Assembly: GCF_002019665.1 (NCBI RefSeq)
Contig: NZ_KV917375.1
Span: forward strand, 4,291,445-4,355,444
DNA from: Sutcliffiella halmapala
GTDB taxonomy: Bacteria; Bacillota; Bacilli; Bacillales; Bacillaceae_I
Reading direction: 5' to 3'
DNA length: 64,000 nucleotides
Shown here piece by piece: positions 19,091-29,525 of this stretch; within the stretch, counting starts at the first letter, position 1, and every line of letters begins with the position of its first letter. The translations under genes were made by a program, and so were the position numbers. A model generated the notes under the pieces. The model did no database searches, was not told the DNA's origin, and saw only the letters and a program-made list of their open reading frames with translations.

Positions 19091-19807
19091 CTATTTTATA
19101 AACTCCAATGTAATTACAGTATGCTTCAGAGAACAACCATTTGCATTCATTATTCTTCTCATCGGAGTATTTTCGATTCCGGTTGCTCCTAAATAAGATT
19201 TAGCATCAAAATCATTTACTAATCTGGATAATCCTATTAAATGTAACTTCTTCCCATAACCTTTTCTAGTAAACTTCGGATGTATTCCAATCCAAAAGAT
19301 GCGCCCTTCGCTTTCTGTATCTGGCTCAATATGTGGAAACACTACACCAACTGGTTCACCTTTCACTTTGTAAACGGTATACATCTTATTTACTTGTGCT
19401 GGCAATTCCGTTTCCATATTCATTAGGAACCTTTCTGCTTCCCTAACGTCTCTATCCATAACATCAGCCAAAAATGAAATGGACACAGATTCAGTCGGGG
19501 ACCAGGTTTCATAGTCCATTGCGCTTAATTCTCTAGAGAGATGAAATTCCTTTGAGTATATTACTCTTTCACCAATTGTTATCATCGTTTCATTAGTCCG
19601 TGTTAATTTATTTAATAGTAATCTAGGGCATTCAAATCTTACTTTTTGAAAACAGCTCTTTTTCATTTCAGACAATAGCTTTATTATGTATTCATCTATT
19701 TCCTTAATTTGACGAAGATCCTCTTCATGCGTTTCTAACATAATTCCATATTCATTTTTAATAGAACGGACTCCCAATTTTCTAAGGCTTTCTAAAACGG
19801 AATTCAT
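19091..19807 (-). CDS. GNAT-family acetyltransferase with N-terminal extension
   Basis: A 238-residue protein. The C-terminal half is a GNAT domain with VGVVFPHIE, RIFWIGIHPKFTRKGYGKKLHL (the acetyl-CoA binding R/Q-x-x-G-x-G/A loop is RKGYGK) and NTPMRRIMNANGC. The first 110 residues have no recognised domain and include a Cys in FQKVRFECPRLLLNKL. GGGGAG precedes the ATG. The acceptor substrate cannot be told. Confidence 0.78.
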   Translation of the reverse strand: MNSVLESLRKLGVRSIKNEYGIMLETHEEDLRQIKEIDEYIIKLLSEMKKSCFQKVRFECPRLLLNKLTRTNETMITIGERVIYSKEFHLSRELSAMDYETWSPTESVSISFLADVMDRDVREAERFLMNMETELPAQVNKMYTVYKVKGEPVGVVFPHIEPDTESEGRIFWIGIHPKFTRKGYGKKLHLIGLSRLVNDFDAKSYLGATGIENTPMRRIMNANGCSLKHTVITLEFIK

Positions 19808-19936
19808 TATTCTCTCCCCTTCTAACTATGTTATGTTCGACTTAAGCTATCATTTCCCTCCTTTTTCCGATATAAGCAATAGTTAGATTTCCACGCAAAA
19901 AAATTGTCTATTCGATTACATAGACACTTTTGCTAG

Positions 19937-21707
<1,771 letters not shown>

Positions 21708-21732
21708 TATACTTCACCTCTAGAAATTCCAC

Positions 21733-22272
21733 TCAAGGTCGCTTCTCCCACGGCTCTAACACACCTACAACACTAACCGCTCTGCCACTTTCTATCGCAG
21801 CAATAACACCACTTGATATTTCCTCATTGGTTAGCCACCTCGATGATTCTCCTTGTAAAATAAAGCCCAATTGTACTTGATGATAGCTACAATTTTCTGG
21901 AACCTGAACATTTTTCTTGATGTCACTTATATTCGCACTACTCCCAAGTACATGATACAATTCCCACTTCTCTTGATCAGAGGCTAAGGTAGACGTCACA
22001 ATACCCAGTGCATCTGGAGCATCAGAATGAATCCAAGCAACCACCAAATCTATTTTTCCTTGAAGCTTCATCAATTGCTCTTTTAATTCTTCACTATTTT
22101 TATAGTCTAGTAAAATAGGAGTGATAAAATTGGGGGTATTACATTCCATCATTAACCTTTTCATTTTGTTAGAATTTCTTGCAATGACTGAAACATGATA
22201 GCCCTGTTCTGTTAACCAGAGAGTCGTGTTTTTTAACATCCCTGTTCCACCAATGACCAACGCATGCTTCAC
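21733..22272 (-). CDS. NAD(P)-binding short-chain dehydrogenase-like protein
   Basis: A 179-residue Rossmann protein beginning KHALVIGGTGMLKNTTLWL, with the GGTGxL dinucleotide motif. It then shows VSVIARNSNKM and KIDLVVAWIHSDAPDAL, and lacks the Tyr-x-x-x-Lys of catalytic SDR enzymes, so enzymatic activity is uncertain. It is shorter than ordinary SDRs (about 250). Start GTG with GAGGGGG seven bases before it; the gene lies 15 bases after the upstream GNAT gene and may be cotranscribed. Confidence 0.7.
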   Translation of the reverse strand: MKHALVIGGTGMLKNTTLWLTEQGYHVSVIARNSNKMKRLMMECNTPNFITPILLDYKNSEELKEQLMKLQGKIDLVVAWIHSDAPDALGIVTSTLASDQEKWELYHVLGSSANISDIKKNVQVPENCSYHQVQLGFILQGESSRWLTNEEISSGVIAAIESGRAVSVVGVLEPWEKRP

Positions 22273-22287
22273 GAATTCGCCCCCTCT

Positions 22288-22848
22288 TTACTTAGTTTTT
22301 GCATAGATGCATGTATCCCGTAATTCATTGTCGACATTGACGGCATCATTTTTCAAGATTCCTTCAAGCGCGAAACCTAATCGATCTGGAACCGCTCGAC
22401 TTTTCACATTAGTAGAATCACATCTTATTTCTATTCTTCGTGCATGTAATTGTTCAAAGGCAAAACGACAGATTCCTTCCACAGCTTCGGTTACATAGCC
22501 TTTTCCACTAAAACGGGAATCCACCCAATATCCGATTTCAAACTTCGGAACCGACCAATCGATTCGATGCAGTCCAGAAGAAGCAACGAGTTCCCCAGTT
22601 TCTTTTAAAAAGACGAGTAATCGTAAATCTTCCCTTTTAAGAAAACGAATATGACTTTCTCTAATATTCCCTTCCACATCTTCTTCTGTTTGTGTTTGGT
22701 TAGCAAATGGCATCCACGGCTTTAAATCTTGTAGGGAATGCATAATAGCTTGATAGACTGCGGCACCATCACCCGGTATAGGCATTCTAATTAGTAGTCT
22801 TTCCGTTGTGAACTCTGCTGGAAAATCTTTTAATATCGGTTTCTTCAT
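22288..22848 (-). CDS. GNAT N-acetyltransferase (RimJ/RimL type)
   Basis: A 186-residue RimL-like acetyltransferase: TTERLLIRMPIPGDGAAVYQAI, ASSGLHRIDWSVPKFEIGYWV, DSRFSGKGYVTEAVEGI (pyrophosphate loop) and RIEIRCDSTNVKSRAVPDRLGF. These motifs bind acetyl-CoA and place it in the ribosomal-protein or drug N-acetyltransferase group. AAAGGAG lies ahead of the ATG, and the upstream gene's stop is one base away, so it is part of a short operon with the NTF2-like gene and the SDR-like gene. Confidence 0.87.
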   Translation of the reverse strand: MKKPILKDFPAEFTTERLLIRMPIPGDGAAVYQAIMHSLQDLKPWMPFANQTQTEEDVEGNIRESHIRFLKREDLRLLVFLKETGELVASSGLHRIDWSVPKFEIGYWVDSRFSGKGYVTEAVEGICRFAFEQLHARRIEIRCDSTNVKSRAVPDRLGFALEGILKNDAVNVDNELRDTCIYAKTK

Positions 22849-22849
22849 T

Positions 22850-23221
22850 TCACTTCACTCCTTTACTTAGATGTTCGTGTAATAGCTTCCATTCCCCATC
22901 AGCATCTTTAGTAAAAATATTCGTTGCTCTCCCACTCCCTGTGACAAAATCTCCGTTATAGTAGCCTTCATAGTGATAGGAATAGATGCATGTGGCCGAA
23001 TGCTGATCAACTGTTAGCCACGTTACTTCCTGTGCAGAGTATACCTCTTCCTTAATAACATTCCAGGCGTTTTCGAAATATGCTTGAACTTCCTCTATAG
23101 ATGTGCAAGTTTGATTGGTGAACCAATATGTTGGATTATCATTTAGCAGTACTTTCACATTGTTAAAATCATGAGTATTAGTTGCTTCAATATACTTCGC
23201 TAACGCTACTTTATAATCCAT
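22850..23221 (-). CDS. NTF2-like (SnoaL-type) protein
   Basis: About 123 residues from ATG 23221, with GGGAG upstream. The alpha-beta cone fold of NTF2-like proteins is suggested by ALAKYIEATNTHDFNNVKVL, VQAYFENAWNVI and the final TNIFTKDADGEWKLLHEHLS, which are typical of SnoaL/DUF4440-like members. These form a cavity for small hydrophobic ligands and may be enzymes or carriers; no active residues could be assigned. It heads a small operon after the 23251-23286 terminator. Confidence 0.75.
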   Translation of the reverse strand: MDYKVALAKYIEATNTHDFNNVKVLLNDNPTYWFTNQTCTSIEEVQAYFENAWNVIKEEVYSAQEVTWLTVDQHSATCIYSYHYEGYYNGDFVTGSGRATNIFTKDADGEWKLLHEHLSKGVK

Positions 23222-23250
23222 CTCCACACTCCCTGTTTACATTCATTTAT

Positions 23251-23286
23251 AAAAAATACAGCCAAATGAAGAAGGCTGTATTTTTT
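23251..23286 (-). terminator. Terminator after the VOC gene
   Basis: AAAAATACAGCC pairs with GGCTGTATTTTT across a 10-base loop and ends in a T run on both strands, so it works either way. Confidence 0.88.
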
Positions 23287-23294
23287 CAAGTCGA

Positions 23295-23690
23295 TTATTT
23301 GTTCAGCTCTTCCTGATCCACATTAAACTCAATCAGATTACGATCTGGATCCATACAGAAAATCTGGGCAAATCCACTTTTCCCGAATCGCTTTTCAAGC
23401 ACTTCAATTCCCTTATCCTTTAAATACTGTAATGTTTCTTCAAAATCCTTTACCCGAATCGCCATATGACCATCTCTACTATCAATTTTGCCACTAGAAC
23501 GCAACGTTTCGGCATGTTTATTTTCAATCAAATGAAGCTGGGCACTTCCCATTTGGTACCAAGCACCGGGGAAATCGAAGTCTGGTCGCTTTAATTCTGG
23601 AAACCCTAAAAGCGTTCCATAAAAATGCTTCGCTTTTTCTATATTGGTAACGGATAAACTTATATGGTGAAAATCGTCTAGAACAATCAC
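23295..23690 (-). CDS. VOC-family (glyoxalase/bleomycin-resistance-like) protein
   Basis: A 131-residue vicinal-oxygen-chelate protein. FHHISLSVTNIEKAKHFYGTLLGF forms the first beta-alpha-beta-beta module, and HMAIRVKDFEETLQYL with KSGFAQIFCMDPDRNLIEF the second. Metal-ligand candidates are His9 and Glu in NLIEF, with His in QLHLIE. The reaction is not clear from sequence; relatives include glyoxalases, dioxygenases and antibiotic-binding proteins. Start is GTG with GGAAGTG upstream. Confidence 0.82.
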   Translation of the reverse strand: MIVLDDFHHISLSVTNIEKAKHFYGTLLGFPELKRPDFDFPGAWYQMGSAQLHLIENKHAETLRSSGKIDSRDGHMAIRVKDFEETLQYLKDKGIEVLEKRFGKSGFAQIFCMDPDRNLIEFNVDQEELNK

Positions 23691-23737
23691 CCGATCACTT
23701 CCCTATAAAGAATTTAACTTAGTATAACATTTCTCCT

Positions 23738-24193
23738 TCACTTCCAACTCCTTTGAAGCTTACGGATATAAATGATTTGTCCGATGTGATAGGCATTATG
23801 CGTTGCAGCATTCCCAAGGATCTCCCACCACTTCGCAGGTTCAGGAAACCCACTGACATCCGCTTCCACTTTCTCTTCAGTCAAAAGATCTTGCCAATGT
23901 AGAAGCACTTCTACTAATTCCTCTTTCAAACTATCAAAAGTTTGATTCTCAGACATAATGAAGCTTTTATTATTGTCCCCAATAGAAGGCACAGCATTGA
24001 CGTGGGCTTCTTGATAACGCGTCTGCCAAGTCTTATTCCAATATAATAAATGTTGGACAATCTCTGCTATACTATTACTCTCTTCGCTTGGCTTAAAAAA
24101 GGCATCCTCTTCCGATAAACCTTCTACAGATTCCAAAAACGACACATACCAGCTTGGATCATTGGCATTCGCTAACAATTGATTGGCTAACAA
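23738..24193 (-). CDS. DinB-family protein
   Basis: At least 151 residues. The four-helix DinB bundle has putative metal-binding histidines: IVQHLLYWNKTW and THNAYHIGQIIYIRK, with one His in the first and two in the second. DinB proteins are metal-dependent thiol-related enzymes. The start is uncertain: the frame begins at TTG 24193, but family-like sequence (HVKELLANQLL) continues upstream and AGGAG lies about 25 bases further up, followed only by ATA or ATC in frame. Either a rare start codon or a lost start is possible. Confidence 0.8.
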   Translation of the reverse strand: MLANQLLANANDPSWYVSFLESVEGLSEEDAFFKPSEESNSIAEIVQHLLYWNKTWQTRYQEAHVNAVPSIGDNNKSFIMSENQTFDSLKEELVEVLLHWQDLLTEEKVEADVSGFPEPAKWWEILGNAATHNAYHIGQIIYIRKLQRSWK

Positions 24194-24236
24194 CTCTTTA
24201 ACATGAACGATTGGTATCCACTCCTAGTAAAGTATT

Positions 24237-24473
24237 TTAGGTACTGACAACACCTATAATTATTTTAAACGCATTACGCTTCTTCTTCCCTTTTTTCAAC
24301 CCTTCCTTTAAATCGATAATCCAAACATTTTTTCCAATCCATATTCTCATGTACAGAGAGTGAAATTTCACTGGACCAACTATGCCCTTCTCTTCATATT
24401 CACTACCATCCTCTAATTCTGTTTCTGTTCTCATTAACCAGATGTTACCTATCCCAAACTCAATATATTTCAG
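24237..24473 (-). CDS. DUF3977-family protein, apparent CTG start
   Basis: A 78-residue protein if read from CTG 24473, giving LKYIEFGIGNIWLMRTE and onward to KIIIGVVST. This N-terminus fits DUF3977 proteins, which I recall as starting MKYIEFGIG. AAGGGAG lies eight bases before the CTG, in the right place for a start codon; the first in-frame ATG (24434) would remove 13 conserved residues and has no ribosome site. So either CTG is used for initiation or the ATG has mutated. The gene begins right after the stop of the GNAT gene upstream. Confidence 0.6.
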   Translation of the reverse strand: MKYIEFGIGNIWLMRTETELEDGSEYEEKGIVGPVKFHSLYMRIWIGKNVWIIDLKEGLKKGKKKRNAFKIIIGVVST

Positions 24474-24486
24474 AGATAACGCTCCC

Positions 24487-25023
24487 TTATCTTGATTTAA
24501 AATAATCCTCTTTCAACAACCCATAATAAGCCAAATCGACATACCTTCCAAACCTTTTAGCATGTTGCTTCCATGTTCCTTCGTACTTCATTCCAACCTT
24601 CTCCATGATACGCCATGAACCCGGATTATCAGTAAAAGCACCGGCGTAGATCTTATTTAAGTTCAGCTCTTCAAAACCATAGTCAATAATTGATTTAGCC
24701 GCCTCTGTTCCAAACCCTTGTCCCCAATAAGGTCGTCCTACCCAATATCCTAGTTCTCCGCGCTCATAAACACTCGTTAATTTAATATTTATCAAGCCTA
24801 TTAAACTATTACTCTCTTTTACTACTATTGCATAAAGTAACAAGTCTTTTGCTTTACTTGTACTTTCAATGAACTCAACTGCCCCGCCTTGTGGATAAGG
24901 GTGGGGCACCGTTAAGGTTGTCTTTGCTAATTCATAGTCACTAGCTAACTCTTCAATACGGTGTGCATCTTCTTTTTGAAGCGGACGTAATAATAGTCTC
25001 TTTGTTTCTTGTAATCTATCCAT
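24487..25023 (-). CDS. GNAT N-acetyltransferase (RimJ/RimL type)
   Basis: About 178 residues from ATG 25023, with CAGGGAG just upstream; 13 more codons exist in frame but have no ribosome site. Motifs: TKRLLLRPLQKEDAHRI, NSLIGLINIKL, ELGYWVGRPYWGQGFGTEAAKS (acetyl-CoA loop) and NPGSWRIMEKVGMKYEGTWK. It resembles ribosomal-protein alanine acetyltransferases, but this family also has many free-standing members of unknown target. Likely cotranscribed with the DUF3977 gene. Confidence 0.86.
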   Translation of the reverse strand: MDRLQETKRLLLRPLQKEDAHRIEELASDYELAKTTLTVPHPYPQGGAVEFIESTSKAKDLLLYAIVVKESNSLIGLINIKLTSVYERGELGYWVGRPYWGQGFGTEAAKSIIDYGFEELNLNKIYAGAFTDNPGSWRIMEKVGMKYEGTWKQHAKRFGRYVDLAYYGLLKEDYFKSR

Positions 25024-25212
25024 AGCTATTCTCCCTGTTGGTTTATTTCTTAATTTTAGCATTTATCAGATATTTAATCACACAGATAGATATATTTTTC
25101 AACCTAACTGCCATGAGCTACAGCATTCATTGAGATAGTACTCAATTGAGTCATAGAACTTGAAATGTATTTTGTACAATTTGTCATTTTTCTTCTCTAT
25201 TTTCTTTAAGGT

Positions 25213-25560
25213 CTAAAATGCCTTTTTAAAGTAATCCATTAAGAACTCTTGTATCATAATCAAAAGAAACCAGCCACCTATCCCTAGTCCAATAGCTAGA
25301 TACAAAGAAACTGAATGCTTTAAAGCTACATAAACAATGATTAATAGAAGGGCCGTTGCAGGAAATCCCCAAAGCACACCTAATGCAAATTTACTCAAAG
25401 TAGCACTATTTTCACCTTGTACGGATAACCAAAAAATACTTAGCAAACTAACTAACGGAAGCGCAGCTACTATTCCTCCGTATGTCGGAAATCTCCTTGC
25501 TAATTCTGTTACAAAGCCAATTACGATTGCAGACACAAGGATTTTCGCGATTACATACAT
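25213..25560 (-). CDS. DUF3147-family membrane protein
   Basis: A 115-residue protein with four hydrophobic segments (YVIAKILVSAIVIGFVTEL; GIVAALPLVSLLSIFWL; GVLWGFPATALLLIIVYVAL; SLYLAIGLGIGGWFLLIMI). This matches the DUF3147 pattern. Its start overlaps the MarR gene by ten bases, so it is translationally coupled and probably controlled by that regulator. A transport or efflux role is possible but not shown. Confidence 0.78.
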   Translation of the reverse strand: MYVIAKILVSAIVIGFVTELARRFPTYGGIVAALPLVSLLSIFWLSVQGENSATLSKFALGVLWGFPATALLLIIVYVALKHSVSLYLAIGLGIGGWFLLIMIQEFLMDYFKKAF

Positions 25561-25964
25561 TGTTTTGCGTTCTCACTTAACAGTTTAAATGCTTTTTCTA
25601 TTAAATACTTCTCTTCTTCATCAAAATTCTCAAATAGCTTTTCTAACTTTGCTTCATCTAAACTAGTATTACGCTGTAAAATCTCTACCCCAAATTCTGT
25701 CAGTCCAAGCACTACTTTCCGTTCGTCCTTTTGATCTCTCTTCTTATATAAATAGCCTTTTTCTATGCTTCGTTTTACATGCTCCGAAGCTGTGTTTGGC
25801 GATACATTTAGATAGGTAGCGATTTCTGCTATACCTACATTCTCACGTTTTTCCACAAGTTGTAGGATTCGAACTACTTGATGCGTTACTTTTTCCTTAT
25901 GGGTGTAATGTAGGTGAAAATAAATATCTGTCCAATATTGGTTTAGGTTTTCGGGTGTAATCAT
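25551..25964 (-). CDS. MarR-family transcriptional regulator
   Basis: A 137-residue winged-helix protein: VTHQVVRILQLVEKRENVGIAEIATYLNVSPNTASEHVKRSIEKGYLYKK is the DNA-binding helix-turn-helix, followed by the wing RDQKDERKVVLGLTEFG. MarR proteins bind as dimers and often respond to phenolic or lipophilic compounds. AAGGAG precedes the ATG. It is first in a two-gene unit with the DUF3147 membrane protein, the usual setting for a regulator of its own neighbour. Confidence 0.87.
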   Translation of the reverse strand: MITPENLNQYWTDIYFHLHYTHKEKVTHQVVRILQLVEKRENVGIAEIATYLNVSPNTASEHVKRSIEKGYLYKKRDQKDERKVVLGLTEFGVEILQRNTSLDEAKLEKLFENFDEEEKYLIEKAFKLLSENAKQCM

Positions 25965-26145
25965 TTATGGGTTCTCCTTTATGTCTTTTCTTACGATTAT
26001 ATCTTATAATACGATATAATTACAAATAATCTAGCCTACTACTTCATCGATTGGCTAAAATAGTGGAGCAATATTACCTTTGCTCACCTAGTTTAAGGGG
26101 AGGATTCCAATCTAAATCGAAGTTGAAAATCAACTCCCCTCCTTA

Positions 26146-26199
26146 TAAAAAAAAAGTTGATTCGAAAAGGAAAATCATCATTCCCTTCAAATCAACTTC
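26146..26199 (-). terminator. Terminator of the pentapeptide gene
   Basis: Minus-strand AAGTTGATT and AATCAACTT form a 9-bp stem with a 27-base loop, followed by seven further T. Confidence 0.8.
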
Positions 26200-26208
26200 A
26201 TAAAACTA

Positions 26209-26868
26209 CTATTCTCCATTACCTGTTTCATTAACTACCAAGCCCAATGCCCTCGCAAATCCAATCGCCTGTTCAGATGACACGATGCAGCCTTCTAATT
26301 TATCAAAAGAAATGACAAGCTTTTCAAAGGCACAACTACTTAGGTCCATTCCCTGTAGCTCCACACCTGTAAGATTAACTTCATTTATGTCACATTCCTG
26401 AAGCTCCACTTTTTTTAACGTTGATTCATATAAATCTGCATGAAGCATGGAGCATTTTTGGAAGCGCACTTCTTTACAATTGGATAGTCCTAGTGCAAGA
26501 TAATTCGCCATACAAGAATCGAACAAAATGTTTCTAAGCGTCGCTCCTGAGAAGTTCCCCCCTATTATTTTGCAGTTTTTCATTTCCACTCGATGAAAGA
26601 CAGCCTCGCTAAAATCCACATTCGATAAATTACAATTTTCAAAGACAACATCTGTTAGTTCCACCTGATTGAAAGAAATGCCTTCCATTGATACATTTTC
26701 AAAATGAACCTGCTCGATATATACCTTACCTTCCCATTCGCCATCGATTGTACATTCGGAAACCAAGCCATTAGATATGTACTGTTCTTCCTCTAGCTCG
26801 TTGATGATTTCGAGTGATGGTAAGTATCGCGGCAGTTTCGGTTTTAGAATCTTTACTTTTGATTTCAT
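26209..26868 (-). CDS. Pentapeptide-repeat protein
   Basis: A 219-residue protein with about 20 degenerate pentapeptide repeats of the A(D/N)LXX type between residues 45 and 195, such as NCNLSNVDFSEAVF, GGNFSGATLRNILF and SMLHADLYESTLKKVEL. The fold is a right-handed quadrilateral beta-helix. Some family members (Qnr, MfpA) protect DNA gyrase from quinolones; others have no known role, and nothing here separates them. Single gene with AAGGGG before the ATG and its own terminator. Confidence 0.85.
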   Translation of the reverse strand: MKSKVKILKPKLPRYLPSLEIINELEEEQYISNGLVSECTIDGEWEGKVYIEQVHFENVSMEGISFNQVELTDVVFENCNLSNVDFSEAVFHRVEMKNCKIIGGNFSGATLRNILFDSCMANYLALGLSNCKEVRFQKCSMLHADLYESTLKKVELQECDINEVNLTGVELQGMDLSSCAFEKLVISFDKLEGCIVSSEQAIGFARALGLVVNETGNGE

Positions 26869-27037
26869 TGTTAGTTCCCCTTTTTATCCCTATTCTAATT
26901 ATTCTCTAGTTTTCTTCAAAGTAGGTAAATTTAATTCTTAACCAATTCTAGCTATTTTTACTGATAGATAGTAATAGTTTATATACCATGATAACATAAA
27001 TTAAATTCTTAATTCTCTAACAAAGGAGCCTCTTTAT

Positions 27038-27901
27038 ATGTCACTAAACGATGAAGTAAAAACCTTGATTACATCCCTCCAAACCAATGGAATTATCCCA
27101 ATAAACGATTATGACATCACCAAAATGAAAGGAACGACCGACGGGGTTGTGTATATCATCCAAGATAGAAACCAACCAAAATATGTCCTAAAACTTGACC
27201 ATCCACAACAGAACTCTTTTGCCTTTCAATTCCTAGATACTTATTCAAATATACGAGTTTTACCTAAACTTTTAGAAGTCGCACCAGACTATCAATATAT
27301 TTTGTATACATATTTAAATGGAACTACTCATTTCAATCGCGGTTCCAAGAAGGAGTGGCTTACTTTATTAGTGAAGGAGCTTTTTAACCACTATCAGAGA
27401 AGTGATTCTAATTCTAATTGGGGACGTTTCGATATTCCACGAACGTCGTGGCATGAGTTTAATTTACATAGTATAGAATGGGCACGGGAAAGTGTGGCGA
27501 GCATTTTGCCTAATGAGGATTACGCTACAGTGCGAACATTAGTAGACGAGCTGTCTGCTTTTGAAACAAAAGAAGACAAATTTCTCTTACATGGTGATAC
27601 CGGCGTGCATAATTTTACTTTTCTTGATCAAAAGCTTACCGGAGTGATTGATCCATCTCCTATGATTGGACCAGTGATTTATGATTTCACGTATGCTTTT
27701 TGTTCCTCTCCAGATGATTTGAATAGAGAAACGTTGTTAGATACGTTTTCTCACTTGAATCTAGTTAGCATGGATCAAACTAGACTGATAAAAGAAGTAA
27801 TCGTTCAGTTATATACTCGGATTGGCATTTGTGCACGTGTGCATCCTCAAGATTTAGCAGATTATGTAGTGGCTTGGGATTATTGGAAAAAGCAGCTTTA
27901 A
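27038..27901 (+). CDS. APH/choline-kinase-like phosphotransferase
   Basis: A 287-residue protein of the aminoglycoside phosphotransferase superfamily. The catalytic loop is LLHGDTGVHNFTF (about 184-196), with Asp as base and Asn for Mg2+; GVIDPSPMIG gives the second Mg2+-binding Asp. An N-lobe with GVVYIIQDRNQPKYVLKLDH supplies the ATP Lys. Relatives phosphorylate drugs, choline, fructosamine or homoserine. The substrate cannot be inferred, and resistance should not be assumed. AAAGGAG precedes the ATG. Confidence 0.83.
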   Translation: MSLNDEVKTLITSLQTNGIIPINDYDITKMKGTTDGVVYIIQDRNQPKYVLKLDHPQQNSFAFQFLDTYSNIRVLPKLLEVAPDYQYILYTYLNGTTHFNRGSKKEWLTLLVKELFNHYQRSDSNSNWGRFDIPRTSWHEFNLHSIEWARESVASILPNEDYATVRTLVDELSAFETKEDKFLLHGDTGVHNFTFLDQKLTGVIDPSPMIGPVIYDFTYAFCSSPDDLNRETLLDTFSHLNLVSMDQTRLIKEVIVQLYTRIGICARVHPQDLADYVVAWDYWKKQL

Positions 27902-28003
27902 ATCTCATCGTTCTCTATTGACTCTCGGGTTACCCGAGACACTATGATGAAATTAGACGGCAGCGGTGCACATCTGTAAAGTCTGTTTGTAGAGGTGAAA
28001 GCA

Positions 28004-28837
28004 ATGTTAAAGATTGGTGAATTTTCAAAAGTGAGCGGGCTCTCGATTCATACGCTATATCATTACGAAAGCCTTGGTATTTTGGAGCCATGTCATGTCG
28101 ATCCGAGGACGAATTATCGCTATTATGAAGCTGCTCAGCTAGTGACGATGAATAAAGTGTTAGCTTTAAAAGATGCTGGATTTTCTCTTACTGAGATAGC
28201 AAATTTTTTAGAGGATGCTCCTGTGAACCAACAACTCCTTAATATGCTAGAGTCAAAAGCTGATTCCCTTGAAAAGCTTCTAGAAGCTGAGGCAAACAGG
28301 CTAGAACGTCTCCGTACCAATATTTTTTTAATAAAAAATGGAGGGTTACCGATGACGAATGACATTTCGATTAAAAAAGTGGAACCTATTTTAGTGGCAA
28401 CTGTAAGAGACGTGTGTGAGAAAAACAGTAAGGATCAATTCGATCAGCTCTGTGAAAATCTTTGGGGCAGGGTAAATGAGTACATTGACCAATCTGCCGT
28501 TAAACGAACCATTCCATGTATGACGCTTTACCATAGTGGATTATACATTCATACAGACGCTGCAATAGATATAGAGGTAGCGGAGCCAATTACAAAGGTT
28601 ATTCCAGAAAGTGCAGACGTCCTAGTTTACGAACTACCTGCTATAGAAAAAATGGCCTGCGTCGTTCACCAAGGTCCGTTCTCGACTATTGGGAATACTT
28701 CTAGACGAATGTTCCAATGGATTGCAGAAAACGGCTATACGGTTTGCGGTCCTGTGCGAGAGATTTATCATAAAGGGGATTGGATGACAGATGACGTTAA
28801 TGAATATGTGACAGAGTTGCAGGTGCCTGTGAGCTAG
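28004..28837 (+). CDS. MerR-family regulator with GyrI-like effector domain
   Basis: About 277 residues from ATG 28004 (GAGGTG upstream; an earlier in-frame GTG overlaps that site). The N-terminal 70 residues are a MerR winged helix (KIGEFSKVSGLSIHTLYHYE, LGILEPCHVDPRTNYRYY), followed by a dimerising helix and, from about 125, a GyrI-like ligand domain (ISIKKVEPILVATVRDV, VYELPAIEKMACVVHQGPFS, REIYHKGDW). This is the BmrR/TipA-like plan for sensing hydrophobic drugs or cations and activating a promoter with a long spacer. No efflux gene sits next to it. Confidence 0.88.
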   Translation: MLKIGEFSKVSGLSIHTLYHYESLGILEPCHVDPRTNYRYYEAAQLVTMNKVLALKDAGFSLTEIANFLEDAPVNQQLLNMLESKADSLEKLLEAEANRLERLRTNIFLIKNGGLPMTNDISIKKVEPILVATVRDVCEKNSKDQFDQLCENLWGRVNEYIDQSAVKRTIPCMTLYHSGLYIHTDAAIDIEVAEPITKVIPESADVLVYELPAIEKMACVVHQGPFSTIGNTSRRMFQWIAENGYTVCGPVREIYHKGDWMTDDVNEYVTELQVPVS

Positions 28838-28854
28838 TTTGTAAAAAGAAAAAT

Positions 28855-28895
28855 CCTCTGTTATAGATTTTTCTATCTATAACAGAGGTGACATT
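28855..28895 (-). terminator. Terminator of the ancestral ssu-type operon
   Basis: CCTCTGTTATAGA and TCTATAACAGAGG form a perfect 13-bp stem with an 8-base loop. On the minus strand ATTTTTCTTTTT follows, so it points out of the ssuB fragment. It may also stop the merR-type gene. Confidence 0.75.
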
Positions 28896-28907
28896 AAATA
28901 TAATTTA

Positions 28908-29276
28908 CTATTTAATATTTCCTGGTAGCCACTTAGGATTTAATTCTACAGCATCTAAAGAGATTCCACCATCTTCTATTAAGACCACTCTATCTGCAAA
29001 AATAACCGCTTCGCTGACATCATGCGTTACTAATATAGATGTGAAGCCTTGTTGTTCCCAAAGCTTTTCAATTAACTCTTGCATTTCTATTCGCGTTAAA
29101 GCATCCAATGCCCCAAGTGGTCCATCAAATAGTATTAATTCCGGGTCTCCCGCTAATGCTCTCGCTAAAGATACTCGTTGCTTTTGCCCACCTGATAATA
29201 CAGCTGGCCAATCATTCTTTTTCTCTAAAAGTCCTACATTATTCAAAGCTTCTTCTGCTTTAATGTGGTTGGAATT
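28908..29276 (-). pseudogene. ssuB: ssuB-like ABC ATPase fragment
   Basis: The C-terminal half of an ABC ATPase of the nitrate/sulfonate/taurine importer type. It reads from [16 protein letters not shown] through the signature [17 protein letters not shown], a Walker B region [12 protein letters not shown] and switch His LVTHD, to a normal stop and terminator. Everything upstream of the signature, including Walker A and the Q-loop, is missing: the frame meets a stop near 29276. The catalytic Glu after the Walker B Asp is changed to Gly (FDGPLG for FDEPLG). It is therefore non-functional. An orphan SAM riboswitch at 31.63-31.74 kb points at it. Confidence 0.88.
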
Positions 29277-29332
29277 TCCGACTTAGTGTGCTAACAGGGA
29301 AGATTGTTGAAGACGAAGTTAAAAATAAATAA
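29262..29332 (+). pseudogene. Possible short coding remnant
   Basis: A plus-strand frame reads [18 protein letters not shown] and a stop, with normal protein-like composition but no start or ribosome site. It abuts the broken end of the ssuB fragment and may be the tail of an unrelated gene joined here. Too short to identify. The rest, to 29520, holds nothing I could assign. Confidence 0.25.
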
Positions 29333-29525
29333 ATTGTTAAGCAAGACAAAATGTTAGGGGATGTTACTGCTATCCTGGTATTTGATTTTCCATTCTCCTA
29401 CCTGTCCTTAAGGCCGAAGAGCTTCGACTTAAACGATTATAAGACTAAAACTGGACGCGGGGGAATATATAATCAGTCGCTGCATCTCTAAATTAGGCTA
29501 CGGCCGTTTTCCGTATGACCTTATT

